Of a stretch of DNA of 64,000 bases, positions 22,029 to 31,713 are shown piece after piece. The stretch is taken from contig JAICXX010000014.1 of assembly GCA_025934485.1 (NCBI GenBank), positions 1 to 64,000 of the forward strand, given 5' to 3'. The DNA is from Chitinophagaceae bacterium (GTDB lineage Bacteria > Bacteroidota > Bacteroidia > Chitinophagales > Chitinophagaceae). Position 1 is the stretch's first letter. Each line of letters opens with the position of its first letter. Under the pieces are notes generated by a model that did no database searches, was not told where the DNA came from, and saw only the letters and a program-made list of their open reading frames with translations. Made by a program: the position numbers and the translations under genes.

Positions 22029-24518
22029 ATGCCACCCCCTGCAAAACCCTTAGACCTCTCCAGGCGAACACGTATTTTATTTACCCTGAGTCTTCTGTTC
22101 GCCGGCTCGTTCCTACAAGCCCAAACCTATTACGTAAAGCCTGCTGCTTCCGGTTCCGGTAACGGTTCCTCGTGGACCAATGCGGCCGGGGCAACCCAAC
22201 TGGCGGCCATCATCAGCGCTGCCGCATCAGGCAGTCAGGTATGGGTGGCGGCGGGGACGTATTATCCCGGGGCCACGCGTGCTGCTGCATTCGTGCTGAA
22301 GAGCGGGGTCGCGCTTTACGGTGGTTTTGCCGGGACCGAGACGACCTTGAGTCAACGTAACTGGACCACCAATGTTACGACACTTTCCGGAAATATCGGC
22401 GGCGCCGGCAATTCTTATCATGTGGTGGTGTCGAATGGCAACACCGGCACGACGGTGCTGGATGGGTTTACGATTATGAGCGGCGATGCCAATGGAGCGG
22501 GCAGCGACACCTATAATGGTATTTCCGTCGCCGAGAACCTGGGCGGCGGGGTCATGTGTTACCAGACGACGGTCACGATCTCCAACTGTACCATCACCGG
22601 GAATACAGCAAGCAGCAATGGCGGGGGGCTGTACACCTATGGCACTACCGTGACGTTCACCAACTGTGCATTCAGCAACAACAACTCTCAGGGCGAGGGT
22701 GGCGGGATGATGATCAATGCCAATGGCGGTGGTGGATATACGCTGACCTCCTGTACCTTCAACAACAATACGGCCACGGGCAACGGGGGCGGCCTGGCAA
22801 GGGACAACGGCAATGTAACCGTGGCGATCACGGGTTGCACGTTTACCAGTAATCAAAGTACCAGCACTGCTTCACAAACCGGTGGCGGCGGTGTATACCT
22901 TGCGAACGGCGGGCTTACCATGACCAATTGCAGCATCAGCGGGAATACGGCCAGCGGAATGGGCGGCGGGCTGCTTTATAACCAGGGGTCCAATAGTCCC
23001 ATCACCTATACCACCTTTACGAACAATACGGCGACTACCTATGGTGGTGGAATGGCTATTGTCAATTCTTCCCCGCTCGTAAATGAAAGCAATTTTTCAA
23101 AGAACACCGGTCTGGAAGGCGGCGGCATCTATTTTACCAGCGCCGGTTCGCCGTCGCCTTACCTGACCACCGATACGTTCTCGCAAAACAAAGCGACTGC
23201 CACGGGGCCCGGAGGTGGAGGAGCTATGTTCGCAAACGGGTCGAATGTAACGCTGATCCACAGCCTTTTTCTGAATAATGTTTCCATAGGAGATGGCGCA
23301 GGGCAATACGACAGCACGTCCAATGTGATCGACAGCGAAAACGTCTACGACGGGAATGTGGCGTCGGGTAATGGCGGGGGCATGGTCTATAATGGCAACA
23401 ATCCGAAGATCTATAATTGTGTGTTGGCTGATAATGTCGCTGCCGGTTATGGCGGTGGCATGTACATCACCAATAGCAACGGCACGGTGATGAGCAGTAC
23501 GATCTACAATAACGCGTCGACGAGCAGCACCTCTTCCACGCCTTATGGTGACGGAGTGTATTACCTGAGCGGCAATTTCAAATTCTACAGCAATATCGTC
23601 TGGAGCAGGAGCAGCACGACCAGTGTGGGTTTTGTGGCGTCGGGGTCCAGCGAGACGTTGGATTACGATGATATTCAAAATGACGCGAACCTGGTGGCTT
23701 CTTATGGTTCGTATGCCAGCAATCACAATATCGGTTCGGCCCCGCAATTTGGCAACAGCGGCAACTATGCGGGGGTCGACGGAATGTGGGCTACGGCAGA
23801 CGATGGTCTTCACCAGGTGTCGGGGTCGCCCGCGGCGGATGTAGAGCCTACCAATGCTTCCGGTAACGGCGATGTCATGGCTTATGATATCACCATGGCC
23901 GCGAGACCGTATTCCGGCAATACGGATGCCAGCATGGGCGCTTATGAAGGACCCGGAACATTCGTCAGCCTGGCAGGTACCTGGCTGGGGCTGGGGGTTT
24001 TGCCGGAAGGAGCCGGCAAGGTCATGCTGGATTGGACGGCCGATGGACCGGCGGCGGTTTCGGACTATGTGGTCGAGCGGGCTGTCAATGGTGGGGACTT
24101 TCAACCCATGGGGAAGATAGTGGTGATGGCCGGACAGCAGGAATATCAATTCGAGGATATCGGGGCGCCGGGCGGCAACCTGAGCTATCGCATTCGGCAG
24201 GATGAAGGCGGCGGTGGGCTTTTGTACAGCAATATCGTATCGCTCACGACCTTACCAGCCGGTTATTCGGCTTCTCTTAGACCTTCCGTATTGACCCAGG
24301 GAGCGACGAACATATTTATTGCTGTTCCACATGCCATGATGATCGATCTGGTGATTGCCGATGGATCGGGAGCCATCCTGATGCATACGGTTACCGGCGT
24401 GTCGGCGGGAGGTCAGAACATTGCTTTGGGCGGGCTGCATTTTCCTGCCGGAGTGTATTATCTGCGGCTTCGGGGGGATGACGGTTTTGCGACCACGATC
24501 CCGCTGGTGAAGCTGTAA
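22029..24518 (+). CDS. secreted right-handed beta-helix surface protein with probable T9SS sorting domain
   Basis: This 829-residue protein is read from ATG 22029 (the track start is an upstream TTG). A signal peptide (RTRILFTLSLLFAGSFLQAQ) precedes TYYVKPAASGSGNGSSWTNA, a common beginning of secreted parallel beta-helix proteins. About fourteen repeats of the type NCTFSNNTA-x-GGGG fill residues 170-550, as in chlamydial Pmp-like adhesins. A later immunoglobulin-like part contains VSDYVVERAVNGGDFQPMGK. The C terminus LPAGVYYLRLRGDDGF...PLVKL-type (quoted in part) resembles a type A signal for the type IX secretion system. Likely exported and attached at the surface, as an adhesin or polysaccharide-binding protein. 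Confidence 0.85.
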   Translation: MPPPAKPLDLSRRTRILFTLSLLFAGSFLQAQTYYVKPAASGSGNGSSWTNAAGATQLAAIISAAASGSQVWVAAGTYYPGATRAAAFVLKSGVALYGGFAGTETTLSQRNWTTNVTTLSGNIGGAGNSYHVVVSNGNTGTTVLDGFTIMSGDANGAGSDTYNGISVAENLGGGVMCYQTTVTISNCTITGNTASSNGGGLYTYGTTVTFTNCAFSNNNSQGEGGGMMINANGGGGYTLTSCTFNNNTATGNGGGLARDNGNVTVAITGCTFTSNQSTSTASQTGGGGVYLANGGLTMTNCSISGNTASGMGGGLLYNQGSNSPITYTTFTNNTATTYGGGMAIVNSSPLVNESNFSKNTGLEGGGIYFTSAGSPSPYLTTDTFSQNKATATGPGGGGAMFANGSNVTLIHSLFLNNVSIGDGAGQYDSTSNVIDSENVYDGNVASGNGGGMVYNGNNPKIYNCVLADNVAAGYGGGMYITNSNGTVMSSTIYNNASTSSTSSTPYGDGVYYLSGNFKFYSNIVWSRSSTTSVGFVASGSSETLDYDDIQNDANLVASYGSYASNHNIGSAPQFGNSGNYAGVDGMWATADDGLHQVSGSPAADVEPTNASGNGDVMAYDITMAARPYSGNTDASMGAYEGPGTFVSLAGTWLGLGVLPEGAGKVMLDWTADGPAAVSDYVVERAVNGGDFQPMGKIVVMAGQQEYQFEDIGAPGGNLSYRIRQDEGGGGLLYSNIVSLTTLPAGYSASLRPSVLTQGATNIFIAVPHAMMIDLVIADGSGAILMHTVTGVSAGGQNIALGGLHFPAGVYYLRLRGDDGFATTIPLVKL

Positions 24519-24522
24519 GGGG

Positions 24523-26418
24523 TTATTCCGGCAGTTCCCATTTGTTGTCGGCGGCGTTGGCGTCCACGTAGATGCCATTGTCGAGCGTCACCGTCTTTAA
24601 TTTTTTACCGTGGGCGATGGTAACCGGTAGCTTGAGATGGGCCTGGTTAGCTTCCCAGACGCCGGGTGAACGATGCTGGCGTTCCTGGCTGCCATCGTCG
24701 TAGGTGAGGACCAGGTCGAAGGGGATGGCGAAACCACCGACATTGTCGATGAGAACGGTATAGTTATCGTCCGTGCCGGTGACATTCGTGATCGCGAGAT
24801 CGATATAGTTGTTGGAGAAGAACCAATTCGTCCAAAACCAGTTGAGGTCTTTTTCGGCGATGTTGTCGAAGGTGTAGAAGAAGTCCCAGGGGATGGGGTG
24901 TTTGCCGTGCCAGCGGTCCATAAACCCGTGCAGACATTTTCCAAACAGCGAGTCGCCCAGCATGTCCTTGATGGCCAGGTAGGCCAGGGACGGTTTGCCG
25001 TAGGCATTGTTGCCATAGCCGATGCCTTTCAGGGCATCCGCGGGCGTGATGATGGGCAGGTCTTCTTCGGCCGAGGGATCGTACGTATAGCTGTTGATGC
25101 GAAACTCCTTATAGAGCTCGTCGTTCCTTTTTTTGCCGAGATCGGCCTGCCCGATAAGGTGTTCGAAGGTGGTGGCCCACCCTTCGTCCATAAATGGGTA
25201 GCGGGATTCGTTGATGCCCATATAGAACGGGAACCAGCTGTGGGCGATCTCGTGTTCGGCGACGAAACGGGAGAAGAGGGGATCGGGGGTAGTGTTGTCG
25301 TTTACCATCATGGGGTATTCCATGTCGGCATAGCCCTGGAAGATGGTTGTTTTGGGGAAGGGGTAAGGGACACCGGGCTGGTGGTGCGAGAACCAGTCGA
25401 GTGCATGCCGGCCGTATTCTACCATATGATGAAAGTCTTTTGCCGTATCGCTATAGGCGGCCTGGACGCTCGCGCGGCGGCCGGTGGCGTCGTCGACGAC
25501 AACGCTGGAGGCATCCCAGACAAAGTGATCGCTGATACCGACGGCCATATCCGAGATGTCATTCGCGGTCCAGATCCAGGTGTTCCTATCGCCGGGCGTC
25601 GTTACTTTTCCTTTAGCGATCTCGGCGGGGGTGGCGATATTGACGATCTCGTCCGACGTCATGGACCGGGCGAGCTTTCGGGCATAGGAGGCAGTAAGGA
25701 CGGCATCGGGGTTTTGCAGGATGCCGGTGGACCAAACGATGAAGTTTTGGGGCACGCGTACCCGCAGGGTATAATCGTTAAAGTCGTTGTAGAATTCCTG
25801 TAGGTCGGTGAAATCCATTCGGTCCCAGCCGTTGTAGTCGTCGTATACGGCTACGCGGGGGTAGAAATAGGCGAGATAGAAGGTGGTGGGATCGATCATC
25901 CCTTCGCGGTTGCTCTTTAACGAGATGAGGTAGTGCCAGCCGATGTCGAGACGGACCGAATCGTGGGGAGCCAGGGGAGCGTTGAGATGGATCAATTTCC
26001 AGGTGCCGTCTGTGGGGTTGTTCTGCCAGGGTTTGGCCTGGCCGTTCTCGGCATACGTGTCGATGAAGATGCCGGGTGTAAGATAGGTGGAGTCTTCCTG
26101 GCCGTAGCGGGCGGTCCCGGGTTTATGGATATTGACGATGAGCCGGAAGTCGAGGATCTTGAGGGTATCGGGGGAGTTGTTGGTATAGACGATGGTTTCT
26201 GTGCCCCGGATCGTGCGGTCGGGTGGGAGGGCGGTGACGGTGATGTCGTAGCGCCCGCTGTTCTGCCAATAATGCGGGCCGGGCCGGCCGTCGATGGATC
26301 GGGTACCCTTCTTATAGGCCTGTTTAATATCCCGGGGAGTATAGAGCGATTGACTTTGACTCTGTAGTGAAAGGAAGCTCACCAGGGCCAGCAGGGGCGT
26401 GAGTAGTCGTCTATGCAT
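24523..26418 (-). CDS. secreted M1 family zinc metallopeptidase
   Basis: This 631-residue protein is read from ATG 26418, where a -7 box (TATCTTTG) stands five bases upstream and a signal peptide begins (MHRRLLTPLLALVSFLSLQS). The zinc site is AEHEIAHSWF with the third ligand Glu in MDEGWATTFE; YADMEYPMMV stands where the substrate-binding GxMEN motif is expected. These make it a gluzincin aminopeptidase of the Bacteroidota type. It likely trims peptides in the periplasm. It is convergent with the beta-helix gene with four bases between stops. Confidence 0.92.
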   Translation of the reverse strand: MHRRLLTPLLALVSFLSLQSQSQSLYTPRDIKQAYKKGTRSIDGRPGPHYWQNSGRYDITVTALPPDRTIRGTETIVYTNNSPDTLKILDFRLIVNIHKPGTARYGQEDSTYLTPGIFIDTYAENGQAKPWQNNPTDGTWKLIHLNAPLAPHDSVRLDIGWHYLISLKSNREGMIDPTTFYLAYFYPRVAVYDDYNGWDRMDFTDLQEFYNDFNDYTLRVRVPQNFIVWSTGILQNPDAVLTASYARKLARSMTSDEIVNIATPAEIAKGKVTTPGDRNTWIWTANDISDMAVGISDHFVWDASSVVVDDATGRRASVQAAYSDTAKDFHHMVEYGRHALDWFSHHQPGVPYPFPKTTIFQGYADMEYPMMVNDNTTPDPLFSRFVAEHEIAHSWFPFYMGINESRYPFMDEGWATTFEHLIGQADLGKKRNDELYKEFRINSYTYDPSAEEDLPIITPADALKGIGYGNNAYGKPSLAYLAIKDMLGDSLFGKCLHGFMDRWHGKHPIPWDFFYTFDNIAEKDLNWFWTNWFFSNNYIDLAITNVTGTDDNYTVLIDNVGGFAIPFDLVLTYDDGSQERQHRSPGVWEANQAHLKLPVTIAHGKKLKTVTLDNGIYVDANAADNKWELPE

Positions 26419-26423
26419 AGGAA

Positions 26424-26431
26424 CAAAGATA
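26424..26431 (-). promoter_or_regulatory. -7 box of the M1 peptidase gene
   Basis: The minus strand reads TATCTTTG, five bases before the ATG at 26418. Confidence 0.5.
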
Positions 26432-26554
26432 TTTAGGCGGTGATCTTGATGATCGCCGGGACAAGCAGTCGTTTTGAATGGTTCACCCCAGACTTGACGC
26501 AAGGAAGGGCTACACAATGATCATAAATATAGGAAAAACTAACGAATCTAACCA

Positions 26555-27310
26555 TTAGAATCCCACAGAATTACCACCATCCACAGGGAGTATTACACCG
26601 GTGACATATTTAGCCTGTTCGGATGCCAGGAAGAGGGCGGCGTCGCCGATGTCGCCGGGGTCGCCGAGGCGTCCCATGGGGGTGCGGGAGAAGACCTTTT
26701 GTTTCCGTTCCGCGTCGCCGTCAAGGGCTTTCGAGGACATATCGGTGGCGATGAATCCGGGGGCGATGCAGTTGACGAGAATGCCTTTGGGCGACAGTTC
26801 GACGGCCATGGCTTTGGTCATGCCTTCCACGGCCGATTTGGAGGCGGTATAGGCGATCACTTTGGGGATGCCATATTGCGCGGCCATGGAGCTGATGTTG
26901 ATGATATGTCCTTTACCGCGGGGCAGCATGGTGCGGACGACTTCGCGGCTTACGGTGAAGACGGACCGAAGATTGGTATGGAGAATGCGTTCGAAGTCCT
27001 CGTCCGTGACGTCGGTGAATTCCTTTTTCATGTTGATACCGGCGTTGTTGACGAGGATGTCGATGTGGCCGTGGCGATGGACGAGCTGGTCGATGAGGCC
27101 GGGGATGGCGGCGAGGTCATCGAGGTCCTGGCAGACGGGCTCGCAGAGGTCTCCGAGTTGTTTTTGTGCGGCGCCGAGTTTTTTCTGATCGCGGCCGATG
27201 ATGATGGTGAGGATGGATGCCTGTACAAATTTCTCTGCGATGGCCAGGCCGATGCCTGAGCCGCCGCCGGTTACGATCGCTATTCGTTGTGTGGTAGTAT
27301 GTGTTTTCAT
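26555..27310 (-). CDS. SDR family oxidoreductase, candidate fructuronate reductase
   Basis: This 251-residue protein is read from ATG 27310 (the track's longer start extends into the lacI gene). Cofactor motif TGGGSGIG, NNAGINMKK, catalytic Ser in ISSMAA and YTASK, and the end GVILPVDGGNSVGF are all present. It lies 13 bases downstream of the LacI-type regulator of the xylan locus, on the same strand. Because the locus also encodes mannonate dehydratase, a plausible substrate is fructuronate (to mannonate), replacing the classical UxuB. It could equally be a gluconate or 2-keto-sugar dehydrogenase. The SDR family call is firm; the substrate is inference. Confidence 0.88.
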   Translation of the reverse strand: MKTHTTTQRIAIVTGGGSGIGLAIAEKFVQASILTIIIGRDQKKLGAAQKQLGDLCEPVCQDLDDLAAIPGLIDQLVHRHGHIDILVNNAGINMKKEFTDVTDEDFERILHTNLRSVFTVSREVVRTMLPRGKGHIINISSMAAQYGIPKVIAYTASKSAVEGMTKAMAVELSPKGILVNCIAPGFIATDMSSKALDGDAERKQKVFSRTPMGRLGDPGDIGDAALFLASEQAKYVTGVILPVDGGNSVGF

Positions 27311-27323
27311 GTGAAGTGTAAAA

Positions 27324-28355
27324 TTAGGGTTTCGGTTTCGAAGAAGACTCACGGACGATAAGTTCGGAGCGGAGTATGATGGTATTGGTCGCCTGGATGC
27401 TGGCTGCGCCGTTGAGGTGATCGATGAGATTGCGGGTGGCCACCTGACCCATTTCGTAACCGGGGTTATTAATGGTCGTGAGGTTGGGTTCGACGACGGT
27501 GGAGACGGGGTCGTTGTTGAACCCGACGAAGGCGATGTCTTCCGGGATGCGGACGCCCAGTCCTTTGAGTGCGATCATGCAGCCTACGGCGCAATTGTCG
27601 TTCGCTACGAATACGGCATCGGGCAGCGGTTTCAACTGGCGAATGTGGTTGGCGGCCTCGGCGCCGGCTTCCTGGCTCAGGTTGCCGACGATCACATAGT
27701 CTTCACGGAAGGCAATGCGCTGGTCGGCGAGTGCCTGTTTATATCCCTGGAGACGGTCGATATAGACGTTGCGTTTAGGGGGAGCCGTGATATGGACGAT
27801 GCGGCGGCGGCCCTGGCTGATCAAATGGGTAGTGGCCTCGTACGCCGCCCGCTGGTTGTTGATCTGGATGCAGATGCTGCTGGGAAGGTCGGCGGTACGG
27901 TCGAAAAAGATCACCGGGATCTTTTTCTTAAGGAAGGGTTCGAAGTGGGCGAGGGAGTCGGTGTCATAGGCCAGGGAAACGAGCAGGCCATCCACTCTAC
28001 TATTGAATAAGGTGACGGTGTTCGCCTTCTCTTTGTCCACCGACTCGGAGCTTTGGCTGATGATGAGGTTATAGCCTTCGCTGGTAGCGACATTCTCCAT
28101 GCCGGCGATCACCGCGGACATAAAATGACTATTGATGCGGGGAATGATGACCCCGAGGGTATTGGTGCGCTGGGTACGAAGATTGCGTGCAAAATGATTC
28201 GAACGGTAGCCCATTTCCCTGGCGAGATCGGCGATGCGTTTCTTGGTTTTTTTGCTCACAACGGGATCATCCTTCAACGCCCGGCTGACCGTGGCGATGG
28301 AGATGTTCAGCTTGCGCGCAAGATCGTAAATGGTCACTTCTTTGGGGCTACTCAT
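27324..28355 (-). CDS. LacI family transcriptional repressor of the xylan locus
   Basis: This 343-residue protein has an N-terminal helix-turn-helix and hinge: EVTIYDLARKLNISIATVSR, then ALKDDPVVSKKTKKRIADLA. The periplasmic-binding-protein-like ligand domain runs from LGVIIPRINSHF to the end. It faces the SusC gene across 224 bases. Three sites of the LacI-type CG-centred palindrome occur: at its own start codon, before SusC, and before the GH3 gene at 45402. It therefore probably represses the locus until a sugar or uronate ligand binds. Use of LacI instead of a hybrid two-component sensor is notable for a Bacteroidota xylan locus. Confidence 0.93.
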   Translation of the reverse strand: MSSPKEVTIYDLARKLNISIATVSRALKDDPVVSKKTKKRIADLAREMGYRSNHFARNLRTQRTNTLGVIIPRINSHFMSAVIAGMENVATSEGYNLIISQSSESVDKEKANTVTLFNSRVDGLLVSLAYDTDSLAHFEPFLKKKIPVIFFDRTADLPSSICIQINNQRAAYEATTHLISQGRRRIVHITAPPKRNVYIDRLQGYKQALADQRIAFREDYVIVGNLSQEAGAEAANHIRQLKPLPDAVFVANDNCAVGCMIALKGLGVRIPEDIAFVGFNNDPVSTVVEPNLTTINNPGYEMGQVATRNLIDHLNGAASIQATNTIILRSELIVRESSSKPKP

Positions 28356-28369
28356 ACAATCGTTTACAT
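28355..28369. promoter_or_regulatory. candidate LacI operator O1 at the lacI start
   Basis: The minus strand reads ATGTAAACGATTGTA, close to the two other sites (ATGTAACCGATTACA before SusC). It touches the lacI start codon, a position suited to autorepression. Confidence 0.5.
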
Positions 28370-28410
28370 GCAGTTTATGAAGGTGAAGATAGAGTTTTTT
28401 ATGAAAAAAA

Positions 28411-28426
28411 TTGTAATCGGTTACAT
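28411..28426. promoter_or_regulatory. candidate LacI operator O2 before SusC
   Basis: TTGTAATCGGTTACAT contains the near-perfect palindrome TGTAATC/GGTTACA. It lies in the -33 region, about 18 bases before a -7-like box TACTTTAG (28444-28451). Confidence 0.65.
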
Positions 28427-28579
28427 TTTATTGGATTTTTCCCTACTTTAGCCTTGTCAACCCGTCACGCGGTTCAAAACAAAACGATTGATCTTATGCA
28501 GCCATATCGACCTCGCGCCATCTGTGCGCACGCTTCAAAGGTTTTGTTATCCTCACGTTTTACAAAAACTAAACTACAT

Positions 28580-31500
28580 ATGCGAAAATTCACCTTTCGA
28601 GACATCCTTGTTTCGAGTATTCTGACGATTGCTGTGAGCCTGTTTTCGTCTTCGTCGCTGTTCGCACAGGACGTCGGCGACGTGGTCCATGGAAAAGTGG
28701 TCGATTCCGCCGGCGCTCCCATCGGCGGAGCTACCGTATTGAATGTTAAAAGCGGGAAAGGGGCCCCTGTTGATGCAGATGGGAATTTCACCATCCGAGC
28801 GGTCAAAGGACAGACCCTGCAGATATCCTTTGTAGGGTATCAGTCGGCAAAGGTTGTCTACAAGGGACAGCCGAATGTCGCCGTAACGCTTTTACGCGAG
28901 AACACCGTCCTTGGGGATGTGGTGGTAATCGGTTATGGTACGCAGCGGAAAGAGGCGGTGACCGGATCGGTGGCCTCGATCGGCGGAACTACATTGCGCG
29001 AAGTGCCGGCGCCTAACATTTCCGATGCCTTGCAAGGCCGTTTGCCGGGTGTGGCTATATCGGAGACCTCGTCGCAGCCGGGTGCTACGATGCAGATCCG
29101 CATCCGTGGTACGCGTTCGCTGACGGCCACCAACGATCCGCTCATCGTGCTGGATGGGATCCCCTTCCCGGGAAATATCGCCGATATCGACATGAACGAT
29201 GTCAAGAGCCTGGATGTGCTGAAGGATGCGTCCGCTACGGCGATCTATGGTTCGCGCGGCGCCAACGGCGTAATCCTCATCACCACTTATAAAGGTATTT
29301 CGGGCCAGGAGCCGCGGATATCGGTCAACGGGTATTATGGTGCGAACAAGGTCTTCTCTAAATACCCGATGATGAACGGGCCGCAGTTTGCCGCTTTGCG
29401 CAAGGCGGCAGGTCGCTATTTGCAGCAGGGCGGAGCGATCCAATTGGGGGCCGACGAGAACCTAAACACCAATACCGACTGGCAGAGCCTGTTTTATCAA
29501 ACCGGCAACGTGACGAACGAGGACATCAGCGTTTCTGCGGGGACGAAGAGGGGAAGCTATAGCTTTGGCGGCTCTTTTTATAATAACGAGGGCGTGATCC
29601 CTACGCAGGGATACCGCCGTTTTTCGATCCATGGTTCGCTCGATCAGCGCGTTGGAAAATATGTTCGCATGGGCTTTACCACGAACAGCAACTATAATTA
29701 TACCCAGGGTTCGAATGTAGGGCTTTACAATGTGCTGTCCAGCTCGCCGCTTGCCAGCCCATATGACAGCCTCGGACATACGAAATATACCATAACGATG
29801 CCGCTGGATGTAACGTGGGTGGAGACCAAAAAAGTGATCGACAGTCTGAAGAACCAATACCTGAGCCAGCAAAAGGGATATGCCACTTACAATTCCATCT
29901 ATGGTGAGCTACAGATCCCGGGTGTGCCGGGATTGGCCTACCGCGTCAATGTGGGGCTGAATCTCTATGACCGCAAAACCGGTTCGTATACGGCGATGGG
30001 CGTCAACAGCAACAATCCCACGGCGCCGGCGACGGCCAACTCGGGTGATTCGTCGATAACGGATTGGACGGTAGAGAACCTGCTGACCTACGATCATAGC
30101 TTCGGAAAAAGTCAGATCAATGCACTGGCCTTGTATTCTACCGAGCGGACCCAGGGCAGCAGTACGAATATCGGCGGCATCGGCATTCCCTCGGACGCAT
30201 TGCAATACTACAATATCGGCACCGCCAGCCAGGAGATCGACGTTCTGCCGGGCGGTCAGGGTGGTCAGTTTTATTACGAAAGAGGGTTGTTGTCCTATAT
30301 GGGACGTTTGATGTATACGTATGATAATCGTTATATGATCTCAGCCACCGTTCGTTCGGATGGCGCCTCGGTATTGGCTCCCGCGCATCATTGGCATACC
30401 TATCCGGCCGTTTCCGCCGGTTGGAATGTAGCCAACGAGTCGTTCATGAAGGGCCTTCCCATGATCAATATGCTGAAGCTGCGGGCGGGTTATGGTCAAA
30501 CCTCCAACCAGAGCGTGCTTCCTTATTCCACGCTGGGTGTGTTGAGCACGAGCCCTTATAATTTTGGTTCTACCGGCTATGCTACGGGCTATTATGTGTC
30601 GCAGCTGCCTAATCCCGCACTGAGCTGGGAGTACTCGAAGACCTGGAATTATGGCGTCGACTTCAGCGTGCTGGACAACCGGCTTTCCGGTACGGTAGAA
30701 TATTATGTCACGAATACCAGCGGTTTGCTGCAGAGTGTGACGCTGGCGCCGACAAACGGTGTGGGCAGCTATACGGCCAATGTGGGCAATACGCAGAACA
30801 AGGGTATCGAATTCTCGTTGGAGGGAACCATCCTGAAAACGCATAGCGGTGTTACCTGGGATGCAGGCGTCAATATGTCGTTCAATCGGAACAAGGTCAC
30901 GCATCTGGCTTCCGGTGTCCTGGCGGACCAGACCAACTGGTGGTTTGTGGGACATCCGATTAATTCTATCTACGATTATCAGAAGATCGGATTATGGAAG
31001 AACGCGGCGGATAGTGCCGGCGGCCATGAGAATATTTTGCAGCCTGGCGGAACCCTCGGGACGATCAAAGTGAAATATACGGGCGGCTATGGCGCGAATG
31101 GCGTACCGAACCGGGCCATCGATCCGGATGACCGGCAGATCATGAATGCCGATCCTAATTTTATCGGCGGTTTCAATACGCGCGTCGCTTATAAGGGGTT
31201 TGATTTTACGGCAGTGGGCATCTTCCAAAGCGGGGGTATCCTGATCAGCACGATATATGGATCGGCCGGCTACCTCAATCTGGAGAGCGGCCGGAGGAAC
31301 AACTTGAATATCGACTATTGGACGCCTACCAATACCAACGCGAAATATCCCAATCCTGCAGGGCAGATCAGCGGGGACAACCCCATCTATGGTCAATCCT
31401 TAAGCTATTTCAGCGGATCGTATCTCAAGATAAGCACGCTTTCGCTTGGATATGATTTCACCAAATTTGCAAAGCGGTTCGGCGTACCGCAGGCGCGGCT

Positions 31501-31702
31501 CTATGTTACGGCGCAGAATCCGTTCGTGACCCTGTCGCCCTATCACAAGGAGACCGGGCTTGATCCGGAAACCAACTCGTATGCCGATCAGGCCGCCGAC
31601 GCTGCGGTGCCGCAACCTTCATCGTTGCACCGCTTCCTCACACAAGGATACAACACACCTGCCACGCGCAGCTATTTGGTAGGTCTTAACATAACCTTTT
31701 AA
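28580..31702 (+). CDS. SusC/RagA-type TonB-dependent outer membrane receptor
   Basis: This 1040-residue protein is read from ATG 28580, directly before a signal peptide (RDILVSSILTIAVSLFSSSS). In-frame ATG 28496 would add 28 residues and seems unlikely. A carboxypeptidase-like domain (VVHGKVVDSAGAPIGGATVL) is followed by the plug with GDVVVIGYGTQRKEAVTGSV and NDVKSLDVLKDASATAIYGS. The 22-strand barrel ends in RSYLVGLNITF. With SusD it imports xylan oligosaccharides across the outer membrane using TonB energy. A LacI operator precedes it, and SusD follows after 11 bases. No SusE/F-like gene is present. Confidence 0.95.
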   Translation: MRKFTFRDILVSSILTIAVSLFSSSSLFAQDVGDVVHGKVVDSAGAPIGGATVLNVKSGKGAPVDADGNFTIRAVKGQTLQISFVGYQSAKVVYKGQPNVAVTLLRENTVLGDVVVIGYGTQRKEAVTGSVASIGGTTLREVPAPNISDALQGRLPGVAISETSSQPGATMQIRIRGTRSLTATNDPLIVLDGIPFPGNIADIDMNDVKSLDVLKDASATAIYGSRGANGVILITTYKGISGQEPRISVNGYYGANKVFSKYPMMNGPQFAALRKAAGRYLQQGGAIQLGADENLNTNTDWQSLFYQTGNVTNEDISVSAGTKRGSYSFGGSFYNNEGVIPTQGYRRFSIHGSLDQRVGKYVRMGFTTNSNYNYTQGSNVGLYNVLSSSPLASPYDSLGHTKYTITMPLDVTWVETKKVIDSLKNQYLSQQKGYATYNSIYGELQIPGVPGLAYRVNVGLNLYDRKTGSYTAMGVNSNNPTAPATANSGDSSITDWTVENLLTYDHSFGKSQINALALYSTERTQGSSTNIGGIGIPSDALQYYNIGTASQEIDVLPGGQGGQFYYERGLLSYMGRLMYTYDNRYMISATVRSDGASVLAPAHHWHTYPAVSAGWNVANESFMKGLPMINMLKLRAGYGQTSNQSVLPYSTLGVLSTSPYNFGSTGYATGYYVSQLPNPALSWEYSKTWNYGVDFSVLDNRLSGTVEYYVTNTSGLLQSVTLAPTNGVGSYTANVGNTQNKGIEFSLEGTILKTHSGVTWDAGVNMSFNRNKVTHLASGVLADQTNWWFVGHPINSIYDYQKIGLWKNAADSAGGHENILQPGGTLGTIKVKYTGGYGANGVPNRAIDPDDRQIMNADPNFIGGFNTRVAYKGFDFTAVGIFQSGGILISTIYGSAGYLNLESGRRNNLNIDYWTPTNTNAKYPNPAGQISGDNPIYGQSLSYFSGSYLKISTLSLGYDFTKFAKRFGVPQARLYVTAQNPFVTLSPYHKETGLDPETNSYADQAADAAVPQPSSLHRFLTQGYNTPATRSYLVGLNITF

Positions 31703-31713
31703 ATCTCGAGAAT

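Noticed and set aside
22550-23500. Repeated short sequences suggesting a CRISPR or repeat array
   Set aside because: The repeats are degenerate codons for the NCT..N.A..GGG beta-helix rungs, with no constant direct repeat and no unique spacers.
23097-24149. 350-residue minus-strand ORF
   Set aside because: It is antisense to the beta-helix gene, and its His/Arg/Ile-rich sequence has no recognisable domain.
24673-25803. 376-residue plus-strand ORF
   Set aside because: It is antisense to the M1 peptidase gene, whose frame contains the intact zinc site.
26430-26465. Imperfect inverted repeat GGCGGTGATC...GATCGCC upstream of the M1 gene
   Set aside because: The arms match only with a bulge, have no T-tract, and lie upstream of the -7 box with no clear partner protein.
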